Assembly: GCA_027025615.1 (NCBI GenBank)
Contig: JALVQM010000172.1
Span: forward strand, 4,645 to 16,582
Length of the DNA stretch: 11,938 nucleotides
Reading direction: 5' to 3'
Source: Desulfobacteraceae bacterium
GTDB lineage: Bacteria > Desulfobacterota > Desulfobacteria > Desulfobacterales > Desulfosarcinaceae
In this document: in pieces, positions 1-7,595 of the stretch
How the letters are laid out: the number at the start of each line of letters is the position of its first letter
How positions within the stretch are numbered: position 1 is the first letter of the stretch
Notes under the pieces: generated by a model
Seen by the model: only the letters and a program-made list of their open reading frames with translations
Databases searched by the model: none
Told to the model about the DNA's origin: nothing
Made by a program: the position numbers and the translations under genes

Positions 1-1605
1 GCTGCCCAAGGTACCGCCTACAAAGCCACCGATGATAATGGCTATGGTAAGCCACAGGTCCGGCAGGTATCCATTGATCAGATAGCCCAAAAAGGCACCA
101 ATTGAAGAAAAACAGGTACCGATAAGCGAGATGGGAACCGCCACGTACATGGGCAAGGCTCCGATGGTAGTCATGGCAGGTACCAGCAAAAAGCCGCCGC
201 CTATACCGAAACTACGTGACACAATCCCGATAAACAGACCGACAATACCGAAAAGCAAGGGATTGATGGTGAACTCCTCGCCCCAGAACTTGAAGCGATA
301 ATCGGTAAGACCGGTCTTAACCGGTTCGATCCGGCCCATTTCCACAGATGTTCCTTCAGCCTTGGCTTTAGCTACGGCTTCATTGAACTTTTTGACCATC
401 GCCTTGATATTTTTACGCTTTTCCATTACCTTGGGCGACAGCTCGTAAAGAGTCCGAATCCCCATCAGCACGACCAGGATAGCCAGCCATTCCTTGTACG
501 TTTTCATGGGCAGATACTGGGTAGCATATTTACCCAGCCAGATTGAACCAAGGAAGATTCCGACACCAAACGAGATACCCACCGGCCATGCCACCCGCCT
601 TTCAACCACTGCATAACGGTAGAATGAACCCAGTGGTGAAAACAGGGTCAAAGCCATGTTGGACGGTCTTAACACGTTAGCTGCATTGATGCCCACCGGA
701 CCTGCTGTCTGGACAACCATTACCTGGAAGGCGGCCATGAGCATTCCACCGGCGGCTCCGATCATTGAGAAATATGTTCCAACCAAAATGGCGCCGATAA
801 TAATCCAGATGGGGTTCATGTACCTGCCACCCATACTAAGCCAGAATCCGTTGGCAGCCAGTTTGTAAGTTCCGATCTGCTCTCCGTTTACCAGCACATT
901 GAACTTTGTGTCCGGGGGAGTATGGCGGTAGGTTTTGAAGCTGGCCTTGAATTTACCAGTGTTCTTGTCAAGGGAAACACTGGTGCCTTTATCCCAATAA
1001 TTCTTGCTGGTGGCATAATCAGTCAAAACACTGCGGGCAAAAATAACAACCTTGCCAACCTTGGTTTTTTCCTTGGTAATGGTATTGATCCCGTAGCTGC
1101 TTTCATGGGCAAAGCGGAAAAAATCCCATTGATCCTTGGCTTGGATGGGGCCAAGAACAGATTTTGTTGTATCATCGAGTTGATCGAACTTGGCAAGCTT
1201 GAACATTGTAGTCTTGTACAGTCAGCGCTTGGCGCTGTCAGTGAAGAAAGCGGGGCCGCCAAAGCGTTTCTCTTTTACTTTTCCGAATTTTTCAGGTGTG
1301 TTGGTCAATATGTAATAAAGGGTGGGGATGCTGGTATCGGCGGTGAAACCCCTCTTCTTGGCCTCTTTCTTAAACCTTTTGGTTTCATGGACACCCTTGG
1401 TATCCTTGGGGGCAAACATTTTCTCGGAAGAAATTGTCACAAACAGGTCTTGTCCCGGCTCAATGTTGCCTTCTATGGTTATAGTATCTCCGGCTTTGAA
1501 GTCACTTCCCGGCAAGCTTGCCTGGACTCCAGCAAAAGCACTCAGCGGAAACACCAGGCACAACAGCAAGGTCAGTGCACCGGCCAGGTGTAAACCTTTC
1601 TTCAT
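1..1605 (-). CDS. TauE/SafE-family anion exporter with exported N-terminal domain; in-frame TGA; 3' end outside window
   Basis: The ATG at 1605 follows a very strong RBS (AAAGGAGG). Residues 1-25 form a signal peptide (MKK, hydrophobic core, AFA cleavage site). About 235 residues of extracytoplasmic domain follow, beta-rich near AGDTITIEGNIEPGQ. A membrane part with two TauE/SafE half-repeats comes next: G-A-A-G-G at residues 283-287 and G-I-G-G-G-F at 467-472, joined by a charged cytoplasmic linker (about 370-430). The family exports sulfite or related organic and sulfur anions. Codon 128 is TGA (1222-1224). The same frame stays open for 407 more codons to the window edge, with sensible protein throughout, so this is a single-codon interruption without a frameshift. 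It may encode selenocysteine, be a nonsense mutation, or be a sequence error. I saw no convincing SECIS hairpin just downstream. The gene lies 111 nt after a membrane-protein gene and is probably co-transcribed with it. Family assignment is confident; the reading of the TGA is open. Confidence 0.82.
1222..1224 (-). other. In-frame TGA codon within the TauE/SafE gene (possible selenocysteine)
   Basis: On the minus strand the frame reads T-D-S-A-K-R, TGA, L-Y-K-T-T-M-F. The codons before it (127) and after it (407) form one continuous protein. A small perfect stem (AGCGC/GCGCT, loop CAA) ends at the T of the TGA. Downstream, only weak stems can be drawn at the usual bacterial SECIS distance: TGTA/TACA starting one base after the TGA, and AGTT/AACT about 31 nt after it. 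Sec insertion, nonsense mutation and sequencing error cannot be separated from this window alone. Confidence 0.4.
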
Positions 1606-1716
1606 AGATAACCTCCTTTTTTTACTCCTTAAGTTGAAACCCAAACACAGCCGCACCTTACGGCAAAAATCCTCAAGTTCTGTGTTTCGACCAGCTTGCC
1701 CAACGGCCATATATTA

Positions 1717-2208
1717 TTAACGCAAGGTTTTGGCTTTCAAGGCAAGCTTTCCCCCTAGCCAACCGGCCAACGGTCCCACACAAACAAACATAAGACCGTC
1801 TACCGGACCAATAACAAGCCATCCCAGGTAAGCAAAACCAATGGCAATCAAAGTAAGGACCACTGCCAGGGCAGTAAGGCTTCCGGAAAGAATTGCCATG
1901 GGTACGGGCAGCTTCAACCACTGGCTGTGCTTGTCAACCAGCATAAAACCGGCCATTGCACAGTTGAAAACCAGGATAACCGGTATCAGTTTAAAAGTAA
2001 GATTCATTGAAAAAAGGCCGGCCGAAAAAAGTACCAGAATCAGGCTTCCCGCCCATCCTGATGCAATGCTGGCTGTAATAGGCTTTATCGGTCTCATATG
2101 TAAGGCTGCCTCTAGCATGTGGTATGCTCCAATGAAGTGCTCCCCTGCATGCCAAACATACATGGATTTAGTAAATGCAAGGTAATATGTCAGCAAGTCA
2201 TGTGCCAT
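1717..2208 (-). CDS. Four-helix integral membrane protein of unknown function
   Basis: This 163-residue protein has a polar, His-containing N-terminal stretch of about 45 residues (W19-H20 and several more His). Four hydrophobic segments follow, at roughly 49-68, 72-91, 104-124 and 127-150, and the tail is short and basic (K-L-A-L-K-A-K). I recognise no family motif. It lies directly upstream of the TauE/SafE gene on the same strand, 111 nt before its start, so it may be an accessory subunit of that transporter (inference). The ATG at 2208 has only a weak RBS (CCGGA). The next in-frame Met is residue 16 and would remove part of the N-terminal segment without affecting the helices. That the gene is real is supported by the continuous amphipathic pattern and a length typical of small membrane proteins. 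Confidence 0.7.
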   Translation of the reverse strand: MAHDLLTYYLAFTKSMYVWHAGEHFIGAYHMLEAALHMRPIKPITASIASGWAGSLILVLFSAGLFSMNLTFKLIPVILVFNCAMAGFMLVDKHSQWLKLPVPMAILSGSLTALAVVLTLIAIGFAYLGWLVIGPVDGLMFVCVGPLAGWLGGKLALKAKTLR

Positions 2209-2365
2209 ACATTCCGGTAAAAGATAATATGGCTGTCAGGGGATCTGAGGTGTAAGTATATTTTTAATGTCTTTTCCAATTGTTATGGATTGTTTGTCTC
2301 TTCGGAAATTAGCCCGCTCAACCCTGGTCGAACAAGAATATTTCAAACCCCACCACAGGCATGGT

Positions 2366-2476
2366 TTGCAATCTTTTTATTGCATATATTATTGCCAAAA
2401 CGCTATTTTTGCATATATGTCAATAGATTATATGGTTGCAATATTAAGATGCCTGCGCAATATTTTTCTTGCATGC
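2366..2476. repeat. Cluster of TTGCA motifs in an AT-rich divergent intergenic region
   Basis: The pentamer TTGCA occurs at 2366, 2380, 2409, 2436 and 2469. Two copies extend to the same ten bases, TTGCATATAT (2380-2389 and 2409-2418), 29 nt apart. Several copies are preceded by short T runs. The cluster lies between the divergent TauE-side genes and the molybdopterin-oxidoreductase operon, so regulator binding or intrinsic curvature is plausible. No known operator was recognised. The rest of 2209-2365 contains no gene that I can support. Confidence 0.35.
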
Positions 2477-2500
2477 TTATTGCTGCAGTCAATCGCCAAT

Positions 2501-2530
2501 TTGAATCAAGTAATCTCGACTTATTAATAT
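2501..2530 (+). promoter_or_regulatory. Weak sigma-70-type promoter candidate for the oxidoreductase operon
   Basis: TTGAAT at 2501-2506 and TAATAT at 2525-2530 are separated by 18 nt. A transcript starting just downstream, near 2537, would carry the structured leader at 2595-2694 before the first gene of the operon. The region is AT-rich and other pairings are possible, so this is a weak call based only on consensus likeness and position. Confidence 0.25.
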
Positions 2531-2594
2531 AACCATCCGTATATGCAGAACATATTATAACTATCAACTATATCTGAATTTTCGCCTTTGAACA

Positions 2595-2694
2595 GCTGTT
2601 ATAGTGGTACACATATTGCTATGGTTTCTTGAGGTGTACCCTGGCAGGCCGCAACCGAGATGTCCGAATACAACGGCAATCTGGCGATAACAGC
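2595..2694 (+). ncRNA. Structured 5' leader RNA, candidate Mo/W-cofactor riboswitch
   Basis: A perfect 8-bp outer helix pairs GCTGTTAT (2595-2602) with ATAACAGC (2687-2694). Inside it, a perfect 7-bp helix pairs GGTACAC (2606-2612) with GTGTACC (2634-2640), and a shorter helix pairs GCCG (2648-2651) with CGGC (2674-2677). The third helix encloses a conserved-looking, purine-rich loop that includes GCAACCGAGA. A closing helix around branched stems, about 45 nt before the RBS of a molybdopterin enzyme gene, fits a cis-acting RNA. Moco/Tuco riboswitches are known upstream of such genes. The class is inferred from context; I could not verify the consensus. No terminator follows it. A weak AAAATT/AATTTT pairing just before the GGAGG of the first gene could mean translational control. 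Confidence 0.45.
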
Positions 2695-2740
2695 CCTGCT
2701 TTTAAATAAAATTTGGATATTAATTTTGGAGGATTCTATT

Positions 2741-4825
2741 ATGAAGGAGGAGGTCTTCAGTCTGTGCTTTATGTGTTCGGTCCGCTGTCCCATCAAGGTT
2801 ACAGTGGAAAATGGTCAAGTAAAATGGATAGAAGGCAATGCAAAGGTCAGCGGTATGGGAAAAAGCCTCTGTCCACGAGGGGCCGCCGGCACTTCCCTGC
2901 TTTATGACTCCCAGAGGGTCCAGTCACCCATGATCCGGGTAGGCGAGCGGGGCTCAGGTACCTGGCGTAAAGCTTCCTGGGATGAAGCCCTGGATTATGT
3001 GGGCGCCAAGCTCAAGGAAATAATCGAAAACCATGGGGGACATGCTGTAGCCCTGGGCGAACGTACCCAGTTGGCTACCCATGTGAGCAAGACCTTCCTC
3101 AAAGCCATTGGATCCCCTAACCACTTCACCCATGACGCCTTGTGCAAAGGTTCGGTAAACACTGCCTGCCGTTCCCTTTTCGGTTACACAGACGCCCAGA
3201 TGGGAATCCAGTACGGTAAAACCAAGCATATCGTGCTATACGGACGCAATATTTTTGAATCAATTGCCGTCAAAGAAGTCAAAGGCCTGATGAAGGCCCT
3301 GGAAAACGGGGCTAAACTTACCTATATCGATCCCCGGGTAACAATTACTGCCACCAAGGCACATCGTTACTGGATGATTCGTCCCGGAACCGACCTTGCC
3401 CTGAATTACGCCCTGATACATGTTATCCTCAAAGAACGCCTTTATGATACGGCTTATGTGGACCGCTGGGTTCTGGGACTGCAGGAGCTAAGCGATTTTA
3501 TTGAGCCGTATACACCCGAATGGGCCGAAAAAGAAACCGGAATCGCCGCCGACCAGATTATCGGACTGGCCCGCGAGATAAGCAAAGACAAACCGTCTGT
3601 TGTTTTTCATTTCGGCTACCGTGGAGCCAACCATGAAAACGAAATTTATGTGCGGCGTTCGATTATGATCCTCAACAGCCTGATGGGCAGCGTAGAAGCT
3701 CCGGGAGGGTTTTTCATCAAAAAGGGTCCGGGAGAAGTCGGCGGGAAACCGGCCCGCAAACTTACCGAGCAGGATTTTCCACCCATCGAGGTGCCTCGCT
3801 TCGATAAGGTCGGTACCCCTGATTACCCCCTGCCCGATCCAAATCACGGCGCTCCTCAAATGCTGGCCAATGCAATCTTGAATGAAGATCCTTACCCGCT
3901 CAAGGCCCTGATCGCCTACCGGTTCGATCCGTTGATGTCCATCGCCGATACCAACACCACCCGTAAGGCCCTGGACAAGCTTGATCTGATTGTCAGCATT
4001 GAAGTCAATTACAGCGATATCGCCTGGTATTCAGACGTAATCTTACCGGAATCAACCTACCTGGAAAGAACCGATTCCGTCCAGCAAGCCAATGGATTAA
4101 AGCCCCAGATCTTCCTGCGCCGCAAGGCGGTCGAACCACGCTATGATACAAGGGACGGGGCCATAATTCTCAAACAGATAGCCGAGCGCATCGGCACCGG
4201 TAAATACTTCCCATACAACAGCATGGAGGAACTTGTCAGTTGGCAACTGAAAGAAACCGGCTTTTCGATGGAAGACTTTGAGGCCAAGGGTTTTGTTGCC
4301 TATTGCAAAGACCAGATCTTCTGGGATCGCAAAGACGGCATCAAGTTCAAAACTCCGTCAGGCAAAATCGAGTTTAAGTCTTCCCTGCTGGAAGATGCCG
4401 GATTTCCTTCATTTCCACCATATGAGGACACACCTTCTCCGGAAGACGGTAAATTCCGCCTGGTCACCGGTCGTTGTGCCCTCCATACCCATGTTTCAAC
4501 TCAAAACGTGGCCTTGCTCAACGAATTGATGTCTGAAAACGCCCTTTGGATCAATAATGAAATGGCCAAGAAACTGGGCATTGAAAATAACTCCACAGTA
4601 AAAGTAAGTTCAGAGTGTGGCTCCGGGCTTACCAAGGCCTTTGTCACCGACATGATTCATCCCGAGTCTGTCTTTTTGATGCACGGCTTCGGGCACACGG
4701 CTCAACGCGCCCAGCGTTCCTATGACCGTGGGCTTAGTGATGCCCTGCTCCAGAAAAATATTTACGACAAGGTAGGCGGCAGCCCGGCATTCCATGACAC
4801 TTTTGTCACTGTGGAACCGGCCTGA
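2741..4825 (+). CDS. Cytoplasmic molybdopterin oxidoreductase catalytic subunit, PhsA/PsrA (thiosulfate/polysulfide reductase) type
   Basis: This 694-residue member of the bis-MGD (DMSO reductase) superfamily transfers electrons to or from a substrate at a Mo or W centre. The N-terminal [4Fe-4S] ligands are C9, C12, C16 and C44 (CX2CX3CX27C, ending LCPRG). The probable metal ligand is C135 in H-D-A-L-C-K-G-S. The central bis-MGD-binding domains include L-Y-G-R-N-I-F-E-S, and the C-terminal dinucleotide-binding domain starts near R-L-V-T-G-R. There is no Tat or other signal peptide, so the enzyme is cytoplasmic, unlike most PhsA/PsrA enzymes. Formate dehydrogenase is unlikely because the residue after the metal ligand is Lys rather than His. 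The ATG at 2741 is chosen for its RBS (TTTTGGAGG); an in-frame ATG at 2660 falls inside the structured leader. It is the first gene of a six-gene operon that supplies its electron carriers. The substrate is unresolved; a sulfur compound is favoured. Confidence 0.85.
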   Translation: MKEEVFSLCFMCSVRCPIKVTVENGQVKWIEGNAKVSGMGKSLCPRGAAGTSLLYDSQRVQSPMIRVGERGSGTWRKASWDEALDYVGAKLKEIIENHGGHAVALGERTQLATHVSKTFLKAIGSPNHFTHDALCKGSVNTACRSLFGYTDAQMGIQYGKTKHIVLYGRNIFESIAVKEVKGLMKALENGAKLTYIDPRVTITATKAHRYWMIRPGTDLALNYALIHVILKERLYDTAYVDRWVLGLQELSDFIEPYTPEWAEKETGIAADQIIGLAREISKDKPSVVFHFGYRGANHENEIYVRRSIMILNSLMGSVEAPGGFFIKKGPGEVGGKPARKLTEQDFPPIEVPRFDKVGTPDYPLPDPNHGAPQMLANAILNEDPYPLKALIAYRFDPLMSIADTNTTRKALDKLDLIVSIEVNYSDIAWYSDVILPESTYLERTDSVQQANGLKPQIFLRRKAVEPRYDTRDGAIILKQIAERIGTGKYFPYNSMEELVSWQLKETGFSMEDFEAKGFVAYCKDQIFWDRKDGIKFKTPSGKIEFKSSLLEDAGFPSFPPYEDTPSPEDGKFRLVTGRCALHTHVSTQNVALLNELMSENALWINNEMAKKLGIENNSTVKVSSECGSGLTKAFVTDMIHPESVFLMHGFGHTAQRAQRSYDRGLSDALLQKNIYDKVGGSPAFHDTFVTVEPA

Positions 4826-4876
4826 AGGCCTTAGGTTTCTGAAAAGTAAACTTTATCGTCATTGCGGAGGCGTTTC

Positions 4877-5392
4877 ATGAGTAAATACTACCTGTTCCAG
4901 GACACTAAAAAATGTATCGGCTGCCATGCCTGCGAGATCCAGTGTAAAGCTAACAAATCCCTTCCAGTCGGCCCGCGCCTGTGCCAAATTGTTGAAGTAG
5001 GCCCGCGTTTTATTGGGGAACTGCCCCGGGCTGCCTATATTTTCATGCCCTGTTTCCATTGTGAGAATCCCTGGTGTGTTGCGGCCTGCCCCACAGGAGC
5101 CATGCAGAGACGTTCCAAGGATGGAATCGTATTTGTAGATCACAGCCTGTGTGTCGGCTGCAAGACATGCATCTCGGCTTGCCCCTGGGGCGCCCCCCAG
5201 TGGAATCCTGAAACCGGCAAGGTGGTCAAGTGTGACTATTGCAAGGATCGACTGGACCAGGGGCTGGATCCTGCTTGCGTTACAATTTGTACTACCGAAT
5301 GTCTGCAATTCGGCAAGGTTGAAGATATGACCCAGATCCGCCGCCAACGCCATGCTGAAGCGGTGGCTTCATTGGAACCCAGTGCATTCTAG
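4877..5392 (+). CDS. Four-cluster [4Fe-4S] ferredoxin subunit (DmsB/PsrB/HybA type)
   Basis: This 171-residue protein has sixteen ligand cysteines in four groups: C13/C16/C19/C23, C59/C62/C67/C71, C92/C95/C98/C102 and C119/C122/C134/C138. This is the standard pattern of the electron-transfer beta subunit of bis-MGD enzymes, predicting four [4Fe-4S] clusters that wire the catalytic subunit to its redox partner. There is no signal peptide and no C-terminal membrane anchor, so it is soluble and cytoplasmic like the catalytic subunit. The ATG at 4877 follows GGAGG; an in-frame ATG 15 nt upstream lacks an RBS. It starts 51 nt after the oxidoreductase and ends 18 nt before the flavoprotein, which fits one operon and a three-way complex. 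C36 and C142 are additional cysteines outside the usual ligand set. Confidence 0.9.
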   Translation: MSKYYLFQDTKKCIGCHACEIQCKANKSLPVGPRLCQIVEVGPRFIGELPRAAYIFMPCFHCENPWCVAACPTGAMQRRSKDGIVFVDHSLCVGCKTCISACPWGAPQWNPETGKVVKCDYCKDRLDQGLDPACVTICTTECLQFGKVEDMTQIRRQRHAEAVASLEPSAF

Positions 5393-5410
5393 CTTCATTG
5401 AGGTGGTTTC

Positions 5411-7567
5411 ATGACCGAAACTCGTTGTCCGGTCGACCGGATATTATCCGAAATTCGCTCCGCGATGGAAGGTGGTTCACTGAACCATCCCCGTGTTCAC
5501 CGTATCGCCGAACAACTGGAAGAGTTGATTGACGATATTGCCTGGGGGCGTGCCGGAGAAGAACACCTGCCGGCCATTGATGAACTGATGGAAGAATGGA
5601 TCGGTCTGGGCCCCGAAGCATCAGGAGCCGCCCTGGCCAAAAAAATATCCGCCGATATCAGTACCTCACGGGAAGTTTTTGAAAGTCACGTCAAAACGCA
5701 CAATTGTGCCACCGGCGATTGTGTCAAGCTGGCCCCTGCACCCTGTCAGATGACTTGTCCTGCCGGTATCGATGTCCCCACTTACCTGGCCTTGATTGGA
5801 CAGGGAAAGGACGCCGAGGCCATAGAGGTAATTAGACGTGACAACCCCTTGCCTTGGGTATGCGGTCTGGTTTGCACAAGACCCTGTGAGTTCATGTGTG
5901 TCCGGTCCCGGATAGACACCCCCATAGCGATTAAAACCCTCAAGGCATTCGCCGCCGAAAGGGCCATGTCGGTAGGGTCCTATGTAAACCCCGTCCAAGA
6001 GCCCCCCAACGGGCACAAGGTCTGCGTAGTGGGAGCCGGCCCCGGGGGATTGAGTGCCGCCTATTACCTGGCCTTGAAAGGATACAGTGTAAAGGTCATT
6101 GAGGCCCTGCCCATGGCCGGTGGAATGCTCATGGTCGGTATCCCCCGTTATCGGCTGCCCAGAGAGGTGATCGATCGTGAAGTTGCTCTGATCGAATCCC
6201 TGGGAGTAGAATTCTGCTACAATACACGCTTCGGCAGCGATGTAACCATGGATCAGTTGCGCAAAGAAGGCTTTGAGGCCTTCTTTTTCGCCATCGGTGC
6301 TCACAATGCCTACAAGCTCGGCATACCGGGGGAAGATGATTATCCCCAGGTCATCGATGCCATTGCTTTATTAAAACGGGTTGCTCTTGGCGAACGGCAC
6401 AAACCAGGTGACTCGGTAATCGTCATCGGAGGCGGGAACGTCGCCATTGATGCCGCCAGGACCTGTTTGCGCCTGGGTTGCAAGTCGGTAACCATAGCTT
6501 ACCGGCGGACTCGCATCGAAATGCCTGCTGACGTAGAAGAAGTTGAACAGGCCGAAGAAGAAGGCGTTCATTTTGACTTTCTGACCATTCCGAAGAGAAT
6601 CGTCGGTAAAAACGGTAAAGTCACCGGCATGGAATGTGTCAGGGCCCAACTGATTCAAAGGCCGGGTAGCAAACGCAAATCTCCGGTTCCCATCCTGGGT
6701 GGCGAGTTTTTAATGGAAGCCGACACCATCATTGCTGCAATCGGCCAAAGAGTAGATTACGAGGCGTTGGAAAAAGTCAAAGGGCTGGAATGGACCAGGC
6801 GTGATACAATCAAGGTCGATACTGCCACCATGGCCACTTCCCAGAAAGGTATTTTTGCCGCAGGCGATGCGGTAACCGGTCCGGCGACTGTTATTGAAGC
6901 TATCGGTGGCGGAAAACGCGCAGCGTTGGCCATCGACAGATATCTACAGGGTATCCCCCAACCCGAACTTCCTCCGGTACCGGTGCGCCGGGGCAGGGTT
7001 GAGTGGGCTGAAATTCCAGCCAGCACCAAAATGGTTTTGAAAAGGCCGGAAATGCCCCTGCTGACAATTGATCGCCGCAGAACCACTTTTCAACAGGCTG
7101 AACTCGGCTTTTCCGAAAACCAGGTCAGAGAAGAGGCTCGCCGCTGCTTGAGATGCGATATTTGTCGTCGCTGCGGCCGGTGTGTTGAAGTATGTCGTGA
7201 CCACATGGGCATTGACGCCCTTAAACTCGGCTACATGGATTTTGAACATCCTTCTGAAACAGACTTCCGGCGTACAGAAGAAAGATGTATTGCCTGCGGC
7301 GCCTGTGCTGCGAATTGTCCCAACGAAGCCATGCGAATAATAGACCGGGGTGATGAACGGATTCTTTCCCTGTGCGGTACCATTCTTAACCGTCAAAAGC
7401 TTGTTTTGTGCACCAGTTGTGGTAAGGTAATCGGGCCTCAACGTTACCTTGATTTTATCAGTAAACGTGTCGATGACATCGGCCCTCTGCCGAATGGACA
7501 GGTACTGTGTGAAGCCTGTGCCCGGTCCAGGAGCGCCAAGGTGCACACAGATTCCATGCCGGTGTGA
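5411..7567 (+). CDS. GltD/NfnB-like NAD(P)-linked FAD iron-sulfur oxidoreductase with C-terminal ferredoxin and Cys-ribbon domains
   Basis: This 718-residue multidomain flavoprotein starts with a helical region (about 1-95). An N-terminal Fe-S domain of the glutamate-synthase small-subunit type follows (C99, C104, C112, C116, C151, C155, C159, C163). The first FAD dinucleotide fold is at 206-219 (V-V-G-A-G-P-G-G-L), the NAD(P) fold at 338-350 (V-I-G-G-G-N-V-A-I-D), and the second FAD motif at 480-490 (G-I-F-A-A-G-D-A). Next come two [4Fe-4S] motifs (C585/C588/C591/C595 and C626/C629/C632/C636), with C579 and C582 just before, and a ribbon of C667/C670 and C700/C703. It probably exchanges electrons between NAD(P)H and the Fe-S chain leading to the molybdopterin subunit. 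It is related to NfnB/SudA, so bifurcation is possible but not shown. No glutamate synthase large subunit is nearby, so amino-acid synthesis is unlikely. RBS GAGGTGG. Confidence 0.88.
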   Translation: MTETRCPVDRILSEIRSAMEGGSLNHPRVHRIAEQLEELIDDIAWGRAGEEHLPAIDELMEEWIGLGPEASGAALAKKISADISTSREVFESHVKTHNCATGDCVKLAPAPCQMTCPAGIDVPTYLALIGQGKDAEAIEVIRRDNPLPWVCGLVCTRPCEFMCVRSRIDTPIAIKTLKAFAAERAMSVGSYVNPVQEPPNGHKVCVVGAGPGGLSAAYYLALKGYSVKVIEALPMAGGMLMVGIPRYRLPREVIDREVALIESLGVEFCYNTRFGSDVTMDQLRKEGFEAFFFAIGAHNAYKLGIPGEDDYPQVIDAIALLKRVALGERHKPGDSVIVIGGGNVAIDAARTCLRLGCKSVTIAYRRTRIEMPADVEEVEQAEEEGVHFDFLTIPKRIVGKNGKVTGMECVRAQLIQRPGSKRKSPVPILGGEFLMEADTIIAAIGQRVDYEALEKVKGLEWTRRDTIKVDTATMATSQKGIFAAGDAVTGPATVIEAIGGGKRAALAIDRYLQGIPQPELPPVPVRRGRVEWAEIPASTKMVLKRPEMPLLTIDRRRTTFQQAELGFSENQVREEARRCLRCDICRRCGRCVEVCRDHMGIDALKLGYMDFEHPSETDFRRTEERCIACGACAANCPNEAMRIIDRGDERILSLCGTILNRQKLVLCTSCGKVIGPQRYLDFISKRVDDIGPLPNGQVLCEACARSRSAKVHTDSMPV

Positions 7568-7595
7568 AAGACACCTAATCAAAAGGATGGAAGCA

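Noticed and set aside
922..1593. Long plus-strand open frame of 223 codons
   Set aside because: It is antisense to the TauE/SafE gene, which has a signal peptide, family motifs and a strong RBS. The plus-strand frame has no RBS or recognisable protein features.
1626..1679. Near-identical ten-base repeats (AACTTRAGGA on the minus strand) before the TauE/SafE gene
   Set aside because: Only two short copies, Shine-Dalgarno-like in composition and not placed before any frame I can support. Probably chance.
2267..2527. Plus-strand open frames of 80-86 codons in the divergent intergenic region
   Set aside because: They are Cys/Tyr/Ile-rich translation of AT-rich regulatory DNA, with no RBS and overlap of the TTGCA cluster. 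No protein character.
2641..2700. Sigma-54 (-24/-12) promoter
   Set aside because: TGGCAGGCCGCAAC resembles the elements, but the GG-to-GC spacing is wrong.
2660..2740. Upstream in-frame ATG extending the molybdopterin oxidoreductase by 27 residues
   Set aside because: It lies inside the structured leader and lacks an RBS. The ATG at 2741 has TTTTGGAGG, and the Fe-S motif starts at residue 9 from there, as expected.
2741..4825. Formate dehydrogenase alpha subunit
   Set aside because: The predicted metal ligand is Cys followed by Lys, not Sec/Cys-His, and the surrounding sequence is closer to PhsA/PsrA-type enzymes.
5411..7567. Glutamate synthase small subunit
   Set aside because: The N-terminal half fits GltD, but the extra ferredoxin and ribbon domains and the absence of a large-subunit gene argue for a redox-complex role.
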